From: Bacillota bacterium
Lineage (GTDB): Bacteria; Bacillota; Clostridia; Christensenellales; Aristaeellaceae
Assembly: GCA_023416585.1 (NCBI GenBank)
Contig: JAEZHM010000040.1
Coordinates: 124,001 to 188,000 of the forward strand
Direction: 5' to 3'
DNA length: 64,000 nt
Shown: positions 26,996 through 36,020 of the stretch, piece by piece
How the letters are laid out: each line of letters opens with the position of its first letter
How positions within the stretch are numbered: the first letter of the stretch is position 1
Translations under genes and position numbers: made by a program
Notes under the pieces: generated by a model
The model's input: the letters and a program-made list of their open reading frames with translations, nothing else
What the model was told of the DNA's origin: nothing
Databases searched by the model: none

Positions 26996-28075
26996 TTATT
27001 TGCCAATCGTCAGGGATGGTTTGCGGTTGGCATAGGCTTCTTCAATAGCTTCCAGAATGAGGCCGTGGGCATCGGAAAGGCTTATGGTAGCCTGTGAGGT
27101 TGCATCGACCAGCACAGCCTTGTCTTCTTCGCTCATAGCGGCCAGCGCTTTGATATCATCTTCATTTTCGGAATTGAGCTTGATGGGCCGGCCATTGCGG
27201 GTGGAGGTATACTTGCCGAACCAATCGCGAATCTCCTGAACGGTCTTGCCTGTGAACATTGCTTCATAGGCATCCATCTGCTTGTACCATTCGTTCTTGG
27301 GATTCATGTCATAGCTGTCGCCGCGTTCGCGCTTGGTCTGCCAGCCGTTTATTTCCGCTTTCACAGAATCCTCGGTATTCTCTGAAACGCCGGTTACAGC
27401 CTCTTTCTCATGGTCAAACACGTTGTAGCCTTCCTTGCCCGGCCAGCCGGAGAAGTGGGGCATGCTCGCGCCGTCATAGTTGGGGGTGCTGATCTCGTAA
27501 ATATCCACATTCAGATCCAGAATGCGGCCCTCTTCGTCAAACAGGGCGGAGGCCATGGTCACGTTAAAAGAATAGACCTGTGTCTCGGTGGGGTCTTTGC
27601 CGGGGCCGACGCGGAAATTCGGCACGGAGCCAAAGCCCATGTATACGGTGCCGGAACCCACTGTGGAAGGCTCTTGATCGGCGGGTTCTTCTTCCTTTGC
27701 TTCCGGCAGCGTCACAGCAGCCCCGGCCTGCGCAAGAGCATTGGCCACGGCGGTAAGCATGCCTGTGGAGGAGAAAGTGGCGCCGGACTTAACATCCACA
27801 CCTGTAACAGTATTGGCGGTAATGATAGCGGGAAACACGGCATCCACCGCTTCGGTGTAAATATCTTCGGTGTCCTCTGTTTCCAGAAGCTTGATGCCTT
27901 TGATTGCACCGCCTTCAATGGTCACTTCCACCTTTAGGGGGCCGTAAAGGCCTTCGCCTTCACCCGTGTAAACTCCGTCCTTATAAGTGCCTTCAGCTGT
28001 GATACCGGTAGCCATGGCCAGTACGGGGAGGGCGATGAACAAAACAGCCAGAAGTACGGACAGGATCCTTTTCAT
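26996..28075 (-). CDS. Exported FMN-binding domain protein
   Basis: Secreted or surface protein of 359 residues. A signal peptide (about 1-22) is followed by an FMN-binding domain at about 28-125, where 'SGATFSSTGML' matches the motif whose Thr/Ser is covalently flavinylated by ApbE. A linker rich in Glu and Pro precedes a second region (150-359) that ends with 'DATSQATISLSDAHGLILEAIEEA', landmark 'SQATISLSDAHG', which looks like a degenerate second copy of the same type of motif. Such proteins carry electrons outside the membrane in flavin-based extracellular electron transfer. No ApbE or Rnf gene is in the window. The gene has its own ribosome site (GGAGGTAACCC) and terminator. Confidence 0.82.
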   Translation of the reverse strand: MKRILSVLLAVLFIALPVLAMATGITAEGTYKDGVYTGEGEGLYGPLKVEVTIEGGAIKGIKLLETEDTEDIYTEAVDAVFPAIITANTVTGVDVKSGATFSSTGMLTAVANALAQAGAAVTLPEAKEEEPADQEPSTVGSGTVYMGFGSVPNFRVGPGKDPTETQVYSFNVTMASALFDEEGRILDLNVDIYEISTPNYDGASMPHFSGWPGKEGYNVFDHEKEAVTGVSENTEDSVKAEINGWQTKRERGDSYDMNPKNEWYKQMDAYEAMFTGKTVQEIRDWFGKYTSTRNGRPIKLNSENEDDIKALAAMSEEDKAVLVDATSQATISLSDAHGLILEAIEEAYANRKPSLTIGK

Positions 28076-28087
28076 GGGTTACCTCCT

Positions 28088-28100
28088 AAGAATTATTCTT
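28088..28100. promoter_or_regulatory. Palindrome next to the FMN-protein ribosome site
   Basis: AAGAATTATTCTT is a perfect 13-base palindrome immediately upstream of the Shine-Dalgarno sequence (28081-28086) in an AT-rich leader. It could be a repressor operator; the size and base composition are compatible with a Fur/PerR-like half-site but do not match a full box. Confidence 0.3.
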
Positions 28101-28211
28101 ATTTAATGATATTGAATAAAATATAACAAAGATTTGGGATGCTGTCAATAGTTAACCAATAATGAGAATAGTGAAATCGCTTAAGGTTGTCATCAACCGC
28201 AGAATACATAA

Positions 28212-28235
28212 GGAGCCGCCGGTTACGGCAGCTCC
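28212..28235 (-). terminator. Hairpin after the permease genes
   Basis: GGAGCCGCCG pairs with CGGCAGCTCC (one mismatch) around GTTA, about 80 bases beyond the end of the permease operon. The T-tract is weak on both strands. Confidence 0.45.
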
Positions 28236-28312
28236 TTTGTATCCTTTTATAACACCCTTTGCGGACTCTCTACATAAGCAATCAGCACCTCAACGTCCTC
28301 CAGTTTCTTCCC

Positions 28313-29149
28313 TTACCCCTTCAGAGCGCCTGTGGTAAAGCTCTTTTGAATTTCGCCGCTCATCAAAAGATATATGATCAGCGTGGGCACCGTAGCGACG
28401 ACCAGCCCGGCGCCCAGCGCGCCCCAGTTGGTGGCATACATGCCCACCATGCCCATGATGCCGACCGTCAGTGTCTTCCACTGGGGCTTGCTGATGAACG
28501 AAATGGCGAACATCAATTCATTCCAGCAGCTTAGGTACGTAAAGATTGCCACGGTGGCGATGGCCGGGCGGATGAGGGGAACCATGATCCGGATGAATAT
28601 GCCATAGATGCTCATGCCGTCCAGGCACGCGGCTTCCTCCATCTCCCGCGGAATGGTTTTGAAAAAGCCCACAAAGATGTAGATGGCCATGGGGATCGCG
28701 AAAGCCACATACGGCAAAATCAGCGCAAAGGGCGTATCGTACAGGCGGGTGCGCTTTAAGAAAATGAACAGCGGCACCAGCGTTGCGTGCAGCGGGATCA
28801 TCATACCCATGAGAAAAAAGAGAAGCGTGCGGTTGCTCCATTTCCACTTCATGCGTGCGATGGCATAGGCCGCCATGGTGGAGAGAATGGTGGAAATGAA
28901 GATGGTGGATACCGTGACAATGGCGCTGTTGAGCAGGAAGCTTGCCACATTTCCGTTTTCCAGCACGTCTGTAAAGTTCTCAAAATGAAAGGGATTGGGC
29001 AGCCCCAAGGGGTTGGTCTGAAAGATTTGGATATTGTCTTTCAGCGAAAAGGTAAACAGCCAATAGAGCGGAAAAATCTGCACCAGCGCGATTGCGATGA
29101 GCACCGTATAGAGGATGACTTTTCTGGTGGTCTTTGAAAACCTATACAT
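28313..29149 (-). CDS. Sugar ABC transporter permease (MalG/AraQ type)
   Basis: Permease of 278 residues, the last gene of the YesM/YesN-linked importer. About six membrane segments; EAA loop 'MEEAACLDGMSIYGIF' then 'IMVPLIRPA' near residues 175-205. Start ATG 29149 is chosen because GGAGG lies 6 bases before it, whereas the upstream ATG at 29155 directly abuts the ribosome site. It follows its partner permease closely, indicating co-translation. Confidence 0.88.
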   Translation of the reverse strand: MYRFSKTTRKVILYTVLIAIALVQIFPLYWLFTFSLKDNIQIFQTNPLGLPNPFHFENFTDVLENGNVASFLLNSAIVTVSTIFISTILSTMAAYAIARMKWKWSNRTLLFFLMGMMIPLHATLVPLFIFLKRTRLYDTPFALILPYVAFAIPMAIYIFVGFFKTIPREMEEAACLDGMSIYGIFIRIMVPLIRPAIATVAIFTYLSCWNELMFAISFISKPQWKTLTVGIMGMVGMYATNWGALGAGLVVATVPTLIIYLLMSGEIQKSFTTGALKG

Positions 29150-29160
29150 GCGCATCCTCC

Positions 29161-30078
29161 TTAAAATTCAAGGTCTTCCACCTTGAACAGCCGCTGAACG
29201 CAAACCGTGAACAGCAGGCATTCCAAGAGGATGAAGATCGCCATGGAGCTTCCCATACCGTAGCGGTAGTTCAGGAAGATGTTGGCGAACATAAGTGTGG
29301 TGGGCACCTCTGTGGCATGGATGGGGCCGCCCTTGGTGAGCACATAGATCAGGTCAAAGGTTTTAAGGGACCCGATGAGCGCGAAGGTTACGCACACCTT
29401 GATCATTGGCATAATGAGCGGAATGGAAATATGGCGGCTTAGCTGCCCTTTGGAACAGCCGTCGATTTCAGCCGCCTCATACAGCGTGGAGGGAATGGCC
29501 TTGACGGCGGAGTAGAGCAGCAGCATATGATAGCCGATGTACTGCCATATCAGCACAAAAAAGACAGCGCCCAGCGAAATGGTGGGATCGCCGAGCCAGC
29601 TGTGCTTCCAGCTTGCAAGCCCGATATTTTGGAGCAGCACGTTGAGCATGCCGTTGTTGGGGTGATATATCTTCATCCACAATTGGCCGATGACCGTAGT
29701 GGAGATGATGACGGGAATAAAATACACGTTCCGAAAGAGGCCTTCAAACTTGACCCCGCGGGATATGAGGAGCGCCAGGCCCAGGGCCAGCGGCACCTGA
29801 ACAAAAATGGATAGGCCCGCCAGTATGGCCGAATTGATGATTCCTTTTACAAAATAGGTGGATGGATTGGAGAACATTTCAATGTAGTTGGCAAAGCCAA
29901 TAAACGTGCTCTTGCCGGCGCCGTTCCAGTCAAGCAGTGAATAATACCCGGAAAAAACGATAGGCAAAATCACAATGGATGAAAATACAAGGAAAGCCGG
30001 CAGCACAAAGATCGCGATGGCCCCCTTGTCCCTAAAGACCTTTTCCACTTCATCAACCCCTACAGCGAAATCCCTCAT
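29161..30078 (-). CDS. Sugar ABC transporter permease (MalF/LplB type)
   Basis: Permease of 305 residues with first membrane segment 'IAIFVLPAFLVFSSIVIL' near 20-37 and EAA loop 'YEAAEIDGCSKGQL' then 'ISIPLIMPM' around 200-225. ATG 30078 lacks a good ribosome site; GTG 30048 (residue 11) has TAGGGG 8 bases upstream and may be the real start. It is separated from its binding-protein gene by a 459-base gap holding a hairpin and a family A repeat. Confidence 0.88.
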   Translation of the reverse strand: MRDFAVGVDEVEKVFRDKGAIAIFVLPAFLVFSSIVILPIVFSGYYSLLDWNGAGKSTFIGFANYIEMFSNPSTYFVKGIINSAILAGLSIFVQVPLALGLALLISRGVKFEGLFRNVYFIPVIISTTVIGQLWMKIYHPNNGMLNVLLQNIGLASWKHSWLGDPTISLGAVFFVLIWQYIGYHMLLLYSAVKAIPSTLYEAAEIDGCSKGQLSRHISIPLIMPMIKVCVTFALIGSLKTFDLIYVLTKGGPIHATEVPTTLMFANIFLNYRYGMGSSMAIFILLECLLFTVCVQRLFKVEDLEF

Positions 30079-30136
30079 TTTAAATGAAGGCGCTTAATGG
30101 TATTTTATTCTTCAACGATTTGCCTATCCCTGGCAA

Positions 30137-30366
30137 ACCTCCTTCAGTCGCTGCGGCGACAGCTCCCTCCAGAGGGAGCCTTTCTAAGAGCCTCCCTCTT
30201 TAGGCTCCGTAACCCCGACCCCGCCAGTGGCGGAAATGGGAGGGGTGTAGGAGGCTGGCGAAACGAGCGGTGGGAGGGAGCTCCGCCCTTCGGCAGGCGG
30301 GGCGAAGCGAACACCGCGACGATTGAGCCAGATGGGATGGTGCCGACGAAGGAGGCGGAAGGAGGT
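30137..30366. repeat. Palindromic intergenic repeat, family A, copy 3 (extended)
   Basis: The longest copy of the element seen at 4898-4998 and 12832-12930. It starts with ACCTCCTTCAGTCGCTGCGG, contains CTCCCTCCAGAGGGAG and an extra GC-rich stretch, and ends with GAAGGAGG. Short open frames inside it are by-products of base composition. It lies between genes of one transporter. Confidence 0.7.
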
Positions 30367-30463
30367 GAAAGGCACACGATTTTATCCTTTAGGATGGTGC
30401 CAGCATCGCGGGCATCCATACCAAATCATCAACGCAGCATAATGTAAACTATCATTTTAGACA

Positions 30464-30497
30464 CTATCCCCTACGAAACAGGTTCCGTAGGGGATAG
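30464..30497 (-). terminator. Hairpin between binding-protein and permease genes
   Basis: A perfect 12-base stem (CTATCCCCTACG with CGTAGGGGATAG) with a 10-base loop lies about 40 bases after the binding-protein stop. There is no strong T-tract on the minus strand. Such stems commonly stabilise the binding-protein message relative to the downstream permeases. Confidence 0.6.
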
Positions 30498-30537
30498 CGT
30501 TCAAAAGTTTAGGGATGAACCTTGTCATGCGGGAGTA

Positions 30538-31809
30538 TTACTTCTGCAGCTTTTCCATTTCAGCCGCGAAGTTTTCGGGGGTGAGCTGGCCGGCAAAAAT
30601 CTCCTGCACAAGGCTCTTATGGCGCTCAGCGGCTTCGCCGGAGAGGAAGGTATCCCACGCGAGCACGGAGGCTGTGGACTTGGAAGCGATATCAATGATG
30701 TTCTGCACCAGCGGGCTTACCGTGATGCCGGTCATATCGATCTTCCAGGTAGCAATGCCGGCGCCCAGCTTGAAGCTTTCTCGGGACATGTTCTCGGTGA
30801 TGTACTTTACGAATTCCACGGCCAGATCCTTGTCCTTGGCGTTGTTGCTGACCATCAGGCTGTCGATGGCGCCGCCCAGGATCTCGGTCGCTTCGCCCTT
30901 GCCATCAGCGATGGAGGGCCAGTTCACGGCTACAACCTTATCCACAACCTGGGAAAGTTTCGGATCCTGAATTTCGCCGGCCAGCCAGCTGCCAATATAG
31001 ATCATGGGAACCTGGCCTGCCAGGAAGGGGATCTTGGCTTCGTCATAGGTCAGGGCCAGAGCGCCGGGATCGAAGGCACCGGCCTTTACCAGGTCATCCA
31101 GGTATTTCGCGGACTGCACAAACTCGGGCGCGTTGAACGTGGAGGCGCCGGCGAGGGCTTCGTTGCTGAGCTTGGCACCTGCGGTGCGCACGGCGTACAC
31201 ATTCTGGTAGAACATGGCCGGCCATCCATCTTTGGCGCCTACGGTGAAGGGAACGATGCCCTTGGCCTTGAAGGCAGCCACGGCGGCGAGCAGCTCGTCG
31301 TTGGTGGTGGGTATTTTAACGCTGTTGGCATCGAACAATTCCTTGTTGCAGTACAGCGTGCCTACCCACTGGATGAACGTAAGGCCATAGGTCTTGCCCC
31401 CGTAGGTTACGTTGTCCAGAGCGCCGCCCAGCAGGCGGTCACGGGTTCCGTCAGCAAGGTAATCATCCAGAGCGAGCACCTGACCTGCTTCCACAAAGGG
31501 CTTGGCGAAGCCGCCGCCCCAGGCAAAGAACACGTCGGGCACTTCGTTGGCGGCCATGGCGGTCTTCAGCTTGGTCTTGTAGGCTTCGTTTTCGGTGGCG
31601 TCGATCACGACTTCAACGTCGGGATGCAGTTCCTGCCACTGCTTCAGTACGATGTTGAAAGACTTGGCGTTTGCATCTGTTTCGGTGGTCCACAGGTGCC
31701 ATACGTTGAGCGTCTTCTTTTCCTGTGCCAGCGCGCCCCCGCAAAGGACCAGGGAGAGCGTCATGACCGCGACTACGGCCACAGCCAATAACCGGGAGAA
31801 CCTTTTCAT
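30538..31809 (-). CDS. Extracellular solute-binding protein, family 1 (sugar ABC transporter)
   Basis: Binding protein of 423 residues. The signal peptide ends about residue 28 ('GGALAQ'); a Cys at about 23 lies in 'VLCGG' but is not a canonical lipobox. The mature part starts 'KKTLNVWHLWTTET' and continues 'LHPDVEVVIDA', typical of MalE-like sugar binders, with the 'VPDVFFAWGGG' segment near 95. TAGGAGG precedes the ATG. It is the first gene of the importer under the YesM/YesN-type pair encoded just upstream. Confidence 0.9.
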   Translation of the reverse strand: MKRFSRLLAVAVVAVMTLSLVLCGGALAQEKKTLNVWHLWTTETDANAKSFNIVLKQWQELHPDVEVVIDATENEAYKTKLKTAMAANEVPDVFFAWGGGFAKPFVEAGQVLALDDYLADGTRDRLLGGALDNVTYGGKTYGLTFIQWVGTLYCNKELFDANSVKIPTTNDELLAAVAAFKAKGIVPFTVGAKDGWPAMFYQNVYAVRTAGAKLSNEALAGASTFNAPEFVQSAKYLDDLVKAGAFDPGALALTYDEAKIPFLAGQVPMIYIGSWLAGEIQDPKLSQVVDKVVAVNWPSIADGKGEATEILGGAIDSLMVSNNAKDKDLAVEFVKYITENMSRESFKLGAGIATWKIDMTGITVSPLVQNIIDIASKSTASVLAWDTFLSGEAAERHKSLVQEIFAGQLTPENFAAEMEKLQK

Positions 31810-31923
31810 GGTTGTACCTCCTATTGAATTTTCTTGGTGTAATCATCATACAGGAAAGGCTTTCCCAATTACATATAGAAATTTTACCACAACCTTCAAT
31901 TATTTGACTGTTTTTCGACCTTT

Positions 31924-33489
31924 TTAGCCATGATCTGCGCCGGATCGATATTGTTTGATGGTCATGCCCGTGTATTTCTTGAATAAAGTCGAGAAATAGT
32001 TGGGGTCGTCAATGCCAACGCGGACGCCGACTTCATAGGCTTTCACGTTTGCGTCATCCAGGTATTTGCGGGCCTGTTCAATGCGCTGCTTGTTTACATA
32101 ATCGCGGAAGGACATGCCGGTATATTGCTTGAAAATGCGGCTTAAGTAGGAAGCGTTGAAGAAAAAATGCTTTGACGTTTCGTGCAGAGAAAGGGATGGC
32201 TCCGAAAGGTTAACCTGTACGTAATCCACAATGTTTTGCATCTGCCTGGAAACCGTGTTTTTGCGTATGCTTTCCAGCGTGCTGGTGGCTTCGCCCAGCA
32301 GATTCAGCAGCAGATCCCTGATGTCCGCAACCGAATTTAATTCAAACGTCTGCGCAATCCGCTCCTTCAAATTCATGAAAGGCTCCACACGCATGGCGTA
32401 CAGGCTGGAGATTACCTGCACCGCGCGCAGGCGCGCATTTTCAATGCTGTCATTGGCGTAAGAAAAATGCTCTTCCACCCATGCGCGCACGTTTGCATTC
32501 ATGCCGCCTCTTAAGAGGAATTCCATTTGAGTAAGCTCCGCCATAGACACCGGAATGGGCACCGACAAGGAGGGCTTGTCTTCTGCAAAACCCAGATCCT
32601 GATAGTAAATCACTTGATTATCGCCAAGGAAGGTGTGGCAGTTTACAGCCCGCAGCGCCTCGGCATATGACCGGCTGATGCTTCCCATGCCTTCCGCCAT
32701 GGAACCTACGCCGATGGCATAAGGAACATCCAGCGAACTAACCAGAACATGCGTAAGCTTATCAAAGTCTACGGGAGTATCCTCTATGTGGCTGCATAAA
32801 AACACAAGCTGGCTGCTTTCCGAAAGAAATACGTGATTCGGTTCCAGCGCCTCCCTGGCCATATTCCCGACCGAATACAGGGTGAACATTTGCTGCATGG
32901 TGCTCAGGTTGTTTTGAAGAAGCGTGGCTACAGCCACCTGGAAAAATTCTCCGTTCAGCTCCAGCTTGTAAAAGGAAAGCTTCTCCCGTATTGTATCGAT
33001 GTCCATGGGCTTTGTGACCAGTTCGTTCAAAAAGCGGTCGCGCAAGGCGGGCATGCTTTGCGCAATCTGCCGCTCAATTTCCGTGCTGGAAATTCCGCCG
33101 CCTTGCTTTTTATGTATCTTTTCCCGCACGTTGGATAGGATGGCGGAAAACTCTTTTAAGTCCACGGGCTTTACCAGATAATCCACAATGCCGATCTTGA
33201 TCGCCCGCTGCGCATGTTCAAAGTCGTTGTAGCCGGTGATGACAACCACCTGCACGTTTTCATCCATCGCAAGTATGCGCTGCGCCATTGTAAGCCCGTC
33301 CATCACGGGCATGTTGATGTCTGTGATCACGATATCTGCCGAATGCTCATCCAGATATTCCAGAGCTTCCAGGGCGAAGGAGGCCTCCTTCACCACCTCG
33401 TATAAGCCGGCTTCCTGTTCCAAATACCGCCTGAGCAGCATACGCTCAAGCGATTCATCCTCCACGATCATTACTTTCAGTTTCTGCAT
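31924..33489 (-). CDS. YesN-type response regulator (receiver plus AraC DNA-binding domain)
   Basis: Response regulator of 521 residues. Receiver at about 1-125 with acidic pair E10/D11, phospho-Asp D57 in 'VITDINMP' and Lys in 'DYLVKPVD'. A long middle region of about 270 residues is typical of YesN. The AraC helix-turn-helix pair occupies about 415-515 ('FNASYLSRIFKQYTGMSF' shortened landmark 'YLSRIFKQYTG', then 'GIDDPNYFSTLFKKYTG', landmark 'NYFSTLFKKYTG'). It begins 1 base after the kinase stop, with AGGGGG as ribosome site. It is expected to activate the sugar importer downstream. Confidence 0.92.
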   Translation of the reverse strand: MQKLKVMIVEDESLERMLLRRYLEQEAGLYEVVKEASFALEALEYLDEHSADIVITDINMPVMDGLTMAQRILAMDENVQVVVITGYNDFEHAQRAIKIGIVDYLVKPVDLKEFSAILSNVREKIHKKQGGGISSTEIERQIAQSMPALRDRFLNELVTKPMDIDTIREKLSFYKLELNGEFFQVAVATLLQNNLSTMQQMFTLYSVGNMAREALEPNHVFLSESSQLVFLCSHIEDTPVDFDKLTHVLVSSLDVPYAIGVGSMAEGMGSISRSYAEALRAVNCHTFLGDNQVIYYQDLGFAEDKPSLSVPIPVSMAELTQMEFLLRGGMNANVRAWVEEHFSYANDSIENARLRAVQVISSLYAMRVEPFMNLKERIAQTFELNSVADIRDLLLNLLGEATSTLESIRKNTVSRQMQNIVDYVQVNLSEPSLSLHETSKHFFFNASYLSRIFKQYTGMSFRDYVNKQRIEQARKYLDDANVKAYEVGVRVGIDDPNYFSTLFKKYTGMTIKQYRSGADHG

Positions 33490-33490
33490 A

Positions 33491-35170
33491 TTAAAGCCCC
33501 CTGGTCATTTTAATGGAAATGGTGGTGCCTTCGCCAAGCGTACTGTTTAATGTAAACTCGCTGCCTTCCCCGCACACGATGGCAATGCGCCGCATGGTTG
33601 CGCCAAGGCCTATGCTCTTTCCCTTGCGTACTTCCTCCAAACGCTCTTGCGACATGCCGTTTCCGTTGTCGGTTACTTCTATCCGCAAATCATTTTCTGT
33701 AACCCAGGCCTTGATCAAAATGAGCCCATCTTCCTCCACGCTCATGCGGATGCCGTGATAGATGGCGTTTTCCACCAGCGGCTGCAATATCATTTTGGGC
33801 AAACGCACGGACAGCGCTTCCGGCTGAATGTCATATTCCATCCTGAACATGCCATCATAGCGAAGCTGCTGGATATAAATGTAGGAACGGATGGACTCCA
33901 GCTCTTTTTCCAGCGTGATCAGGTCTTCGCCGTTGTTCAGGCTGCTTTTGTAAAAGTCGCCCAGCGCCTTGATGGTTTCGGATACCTCGGCTGTTTTGCC
34001 TATCACAGCCAGCGAGTTGATAGTGTTGAGCGTGTTGTACAGGAAATGCGGGTTGATTTGCGCAATGGTGATTTCCAGTTCGGCGCGCCGCAGCGCCTTT
34101 TGTTCTTCAATGATGTCTGATATAAGCTGCTGTATTTTTTGGATGGTGGTATTGTACACATCCTGGAACCGGCCGATTTCATCACGTGTTTTGATGGTGG
34201 TGACGAAATTAAAACTCCCGTTGTATACGCCTTCAATGGACTCGATCAGCGATTTGACGGGGCGCGAAATGTACCTGGAAATCCAGAAGGAGCCGAATAT
34301 AAATAAAAAGCCGTTCAGCACAATCGTGAGCGCGATGATGGTCATATACATGCTTATGGGAAGGGGCGCGTTGTACACCGGTATGCAACGAACAAACGTC
34401 ATGGACAAGGCATGGTTCCTAAGCCCCACCAGCACGTAGTTCTTATTTTTATGGCGTTGGATGACGGAGAACGTGTCCCCCTGAAACAGGGAAGATATCT
34501 TTTGGGGGTCGATCAGCCCGCTTTCATTGTTCCACAGCACCAGGGTGCCTTCTTCGCCATCCAGGATTTGTATGGGTTCTTTCCGGGGATTGAATATTTT
34601 CTCAAACTCAATGTTGATGCATAGAAGGCCGATGGGCTTTATTGTTTTGAGGCTGTTGATGATCCGCATGAATGAAAAGTACTCGATGCCGTTGTTAATG
34701 AGCCCGCCCGCGTTGCGTGTTACCACGTAACCGCCGTTGCGCGCCGCAATGGTTGGATAAATAGGCGAATGCTGGATGGCGGAATAGGTAAAGGGCTGCA
34801 ATGTGTTTTTGTCTGAATAATAGCGTATGCCGTCCGGCCTGAATATGTAGGCGGAGGATACAATGGGGTCCAGGTTGACCGTTTCCATCACATAGCGCTG
34901 CGCGATCCGGTCTGATTCCCAATTGTAATCCGACAGCGCGCTTTGAACCAGCTGGTTCGCGATGATGGACATAGACAGGCTGTGGATATATTGCCGCGTC
35001 GTGTCGAACGTGCGGTTGTCCGCCTGAATGGATTCCAGTGCGATGTCCTGCATGGAACGGTTGGTTACATAATCGCGGGAATATAGAAACACCACGGCGC
35101 TGATGGAAATGCTGATGATCACAAGAACCGTATAGCTGAACATGATCTTTTTGCGAAGAGACAGCTTCAT
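33491..35170 (-). CDS. YesM-type sensor histidine kinase
   Basis: Membrane sensor kinase of about 559 residues. First membrane helix at about 10-30, a large extracellular dCache-like sensor region to about 275, second helix near 280-305, then a HAMP region. The HPK7 phosphoacceptor box is 'INPHFLYNTLN' at about 375, the N-box 'LVENAIYHGIRM' at about 475, and the G-box 'DNGNGM'. The start at 35170 (MKLSLRKK) is preferred for its AAGG upstream; an ATG at 35191 would add 7 residues. It is paired with the YesN-type gene and presumably senses an extracellular sugar, perhaps through a binding protein. Confidence 0.92.
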   Translation of the reverse strand: MKLSLRKKIMFSYTVLVIISISISAVVFLYSRDYVTNRSMQDIALESIQADNRTFDTTRQYIHSLSMSIIANQLVQSALSDYNWESDRIAQRYVMETVNLDPIVSSAYIFRPDGIRYYSDKNTLQPFTYSAIQHSPIYPTIAARNGGYVVTRNAGGLINNGIEYFSFMRIINSLKTIKPIGLLCINIEFEKIFNPRKEPIQILDGEEGTLVLWNNESGLIDPQKISSLFQGDTFSVIQRHKNKNYVLVGLRNHALSMTFVRCIPVYNAPLPISMYMTIIALTIVLNGFLFIFGSFWISRYISRPVKSLIESIEGVYNGSFNFVTTIKTRDEIGRFQDVYNTTIQKIQQLISDIIEEQKALRRAELEITIAQINPHFLYNTLNTINSLAVIGKTAEVSETIKALGDFYKSSLNNGEDLITLEKELESIRSYIYIQQLRYDGMFRMEYDIQPEALSVRLPKMILQPLVENAIYHGIRMSVEEDGLILIKAWVTENDLRIEVTDNGNGMSQERLEEVRKGKSIGLGATMRRIAIVCGEGSEFTLNSTLGEGTTISIKMTRGL

Positions 35171-35423
35171 CGGATCATCTACCTTATTCATTTTGTGTTT
35201 TATATGGTCATCATAACAGATTCATGCAATGCGCGCAATGTGGTTGTTACTGTCAAAGGATATATTTGGCACTGTTCCACTTTTTTCTACATATAGGCTA
35301 TGATACAATATAAACCAATGACTACAGGTCTACGGGGAGTGGGAAAGCCGCCAAAGAAGATGTGCCAAATTCGCGGCTTGGTTTGATTGGGCAGGCCCGA
35401 ATATTGGATGAGGAGAGAAAATC

Positions 35424-35981
35424 GTGCCTGATGAACAATGGTTACATGAAATCTATTTGGCGCGCTATAAGCAGCTCTATGCCATCGGGCGCCTTTTTGT
35501 AGGCAGGGAGCCTATGCATACGCAGGCGGTGGAGGATATGGTGCAGGAGGCATTCTTGATCCTCTGGAACAAAAGGGATAAGCTTTACACGCACCCAAAC
35601 ATTGGCGGCTGGCTGGTGGAAACAATGCGTGGGCTGATGCTGAACTATTTGCGCAAGCGAAAACGGCGCAATGTGCATTTGGCATTTTCGCTGGATGAGG
35701 AAGGTGCGGAACCGCGGGTGAATGCCGCTGCCTTTGAACTGCCCGAGGATGCGCTGATGCAAAAGGAAAACCTGGAAACGCTCAAAACGCTCCTCGGCGA
35801 AGAAAACGCGGCGCTGTTTTACAGCTACTGTGTGGAGAATAAAAGCGCCGTTGAGATTGCAAAGGCATTTGGGCTGGGGGAAAGCTGTGTCAGAATGCGC
35901 GTGATGCGGCTTAAAAAAACCATCCTGGAAAACAAGGATTTGTTTATGGCGATCATCGCGGTTTTGCTTGTGATGAAATAG
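35424..35981 (+). CDS. ECF-type sigma-70 family factor (module 1)
   Basis: Sigma factor of 185 residues starting at GTG 35424 with GAGGAGAG upstream. Region 2 covers about 10-80 ('EDMVQEAFLILWNKRDKL', landmark 'DMVQEAFLILW'), region 4 about 110-165 with the helix-turn-helix 'SAVEIAKAFGLGESCVRMRVMRL', landmark 'IAKAFGLGESCVRM'. The C-terminus ends in a short hydrophobic stretch ('LFMAIIAVLLVM'), unusual for a soluble sigma factor and possibly membrane-associating. The next gene, 39 bases on, encodes its likely anti-sigma factor. Confidence 0.85.
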   Translation: MPDEQWLHEIYLARYKQLYAIGRLFVGREPMHTQAVEDMVQEAFLILWNKRDKLYTHPNIGGWLVETMRGLMLNYLRKRKRRNVHLAFSLDEEGAEPRVNAAAFELPEDALMQKENLETLKTLLGEENAALFYSYCVENKSAVEIAKAFGLGESCVRMRVMRLKKTILENKDLFMAIIAVLLVMK

Positions 35982-36020
35982 CGCGTTCACGACATAGCAC
36001 AATGAGAGGAGGCATTTCAA

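Noticed and set aside
30097..30447. Open frames inside the extended family A repeat
   Set aside because: Created by the palindromic GC-rich sequence; no ribosome site and no similarity between copies at protein level.
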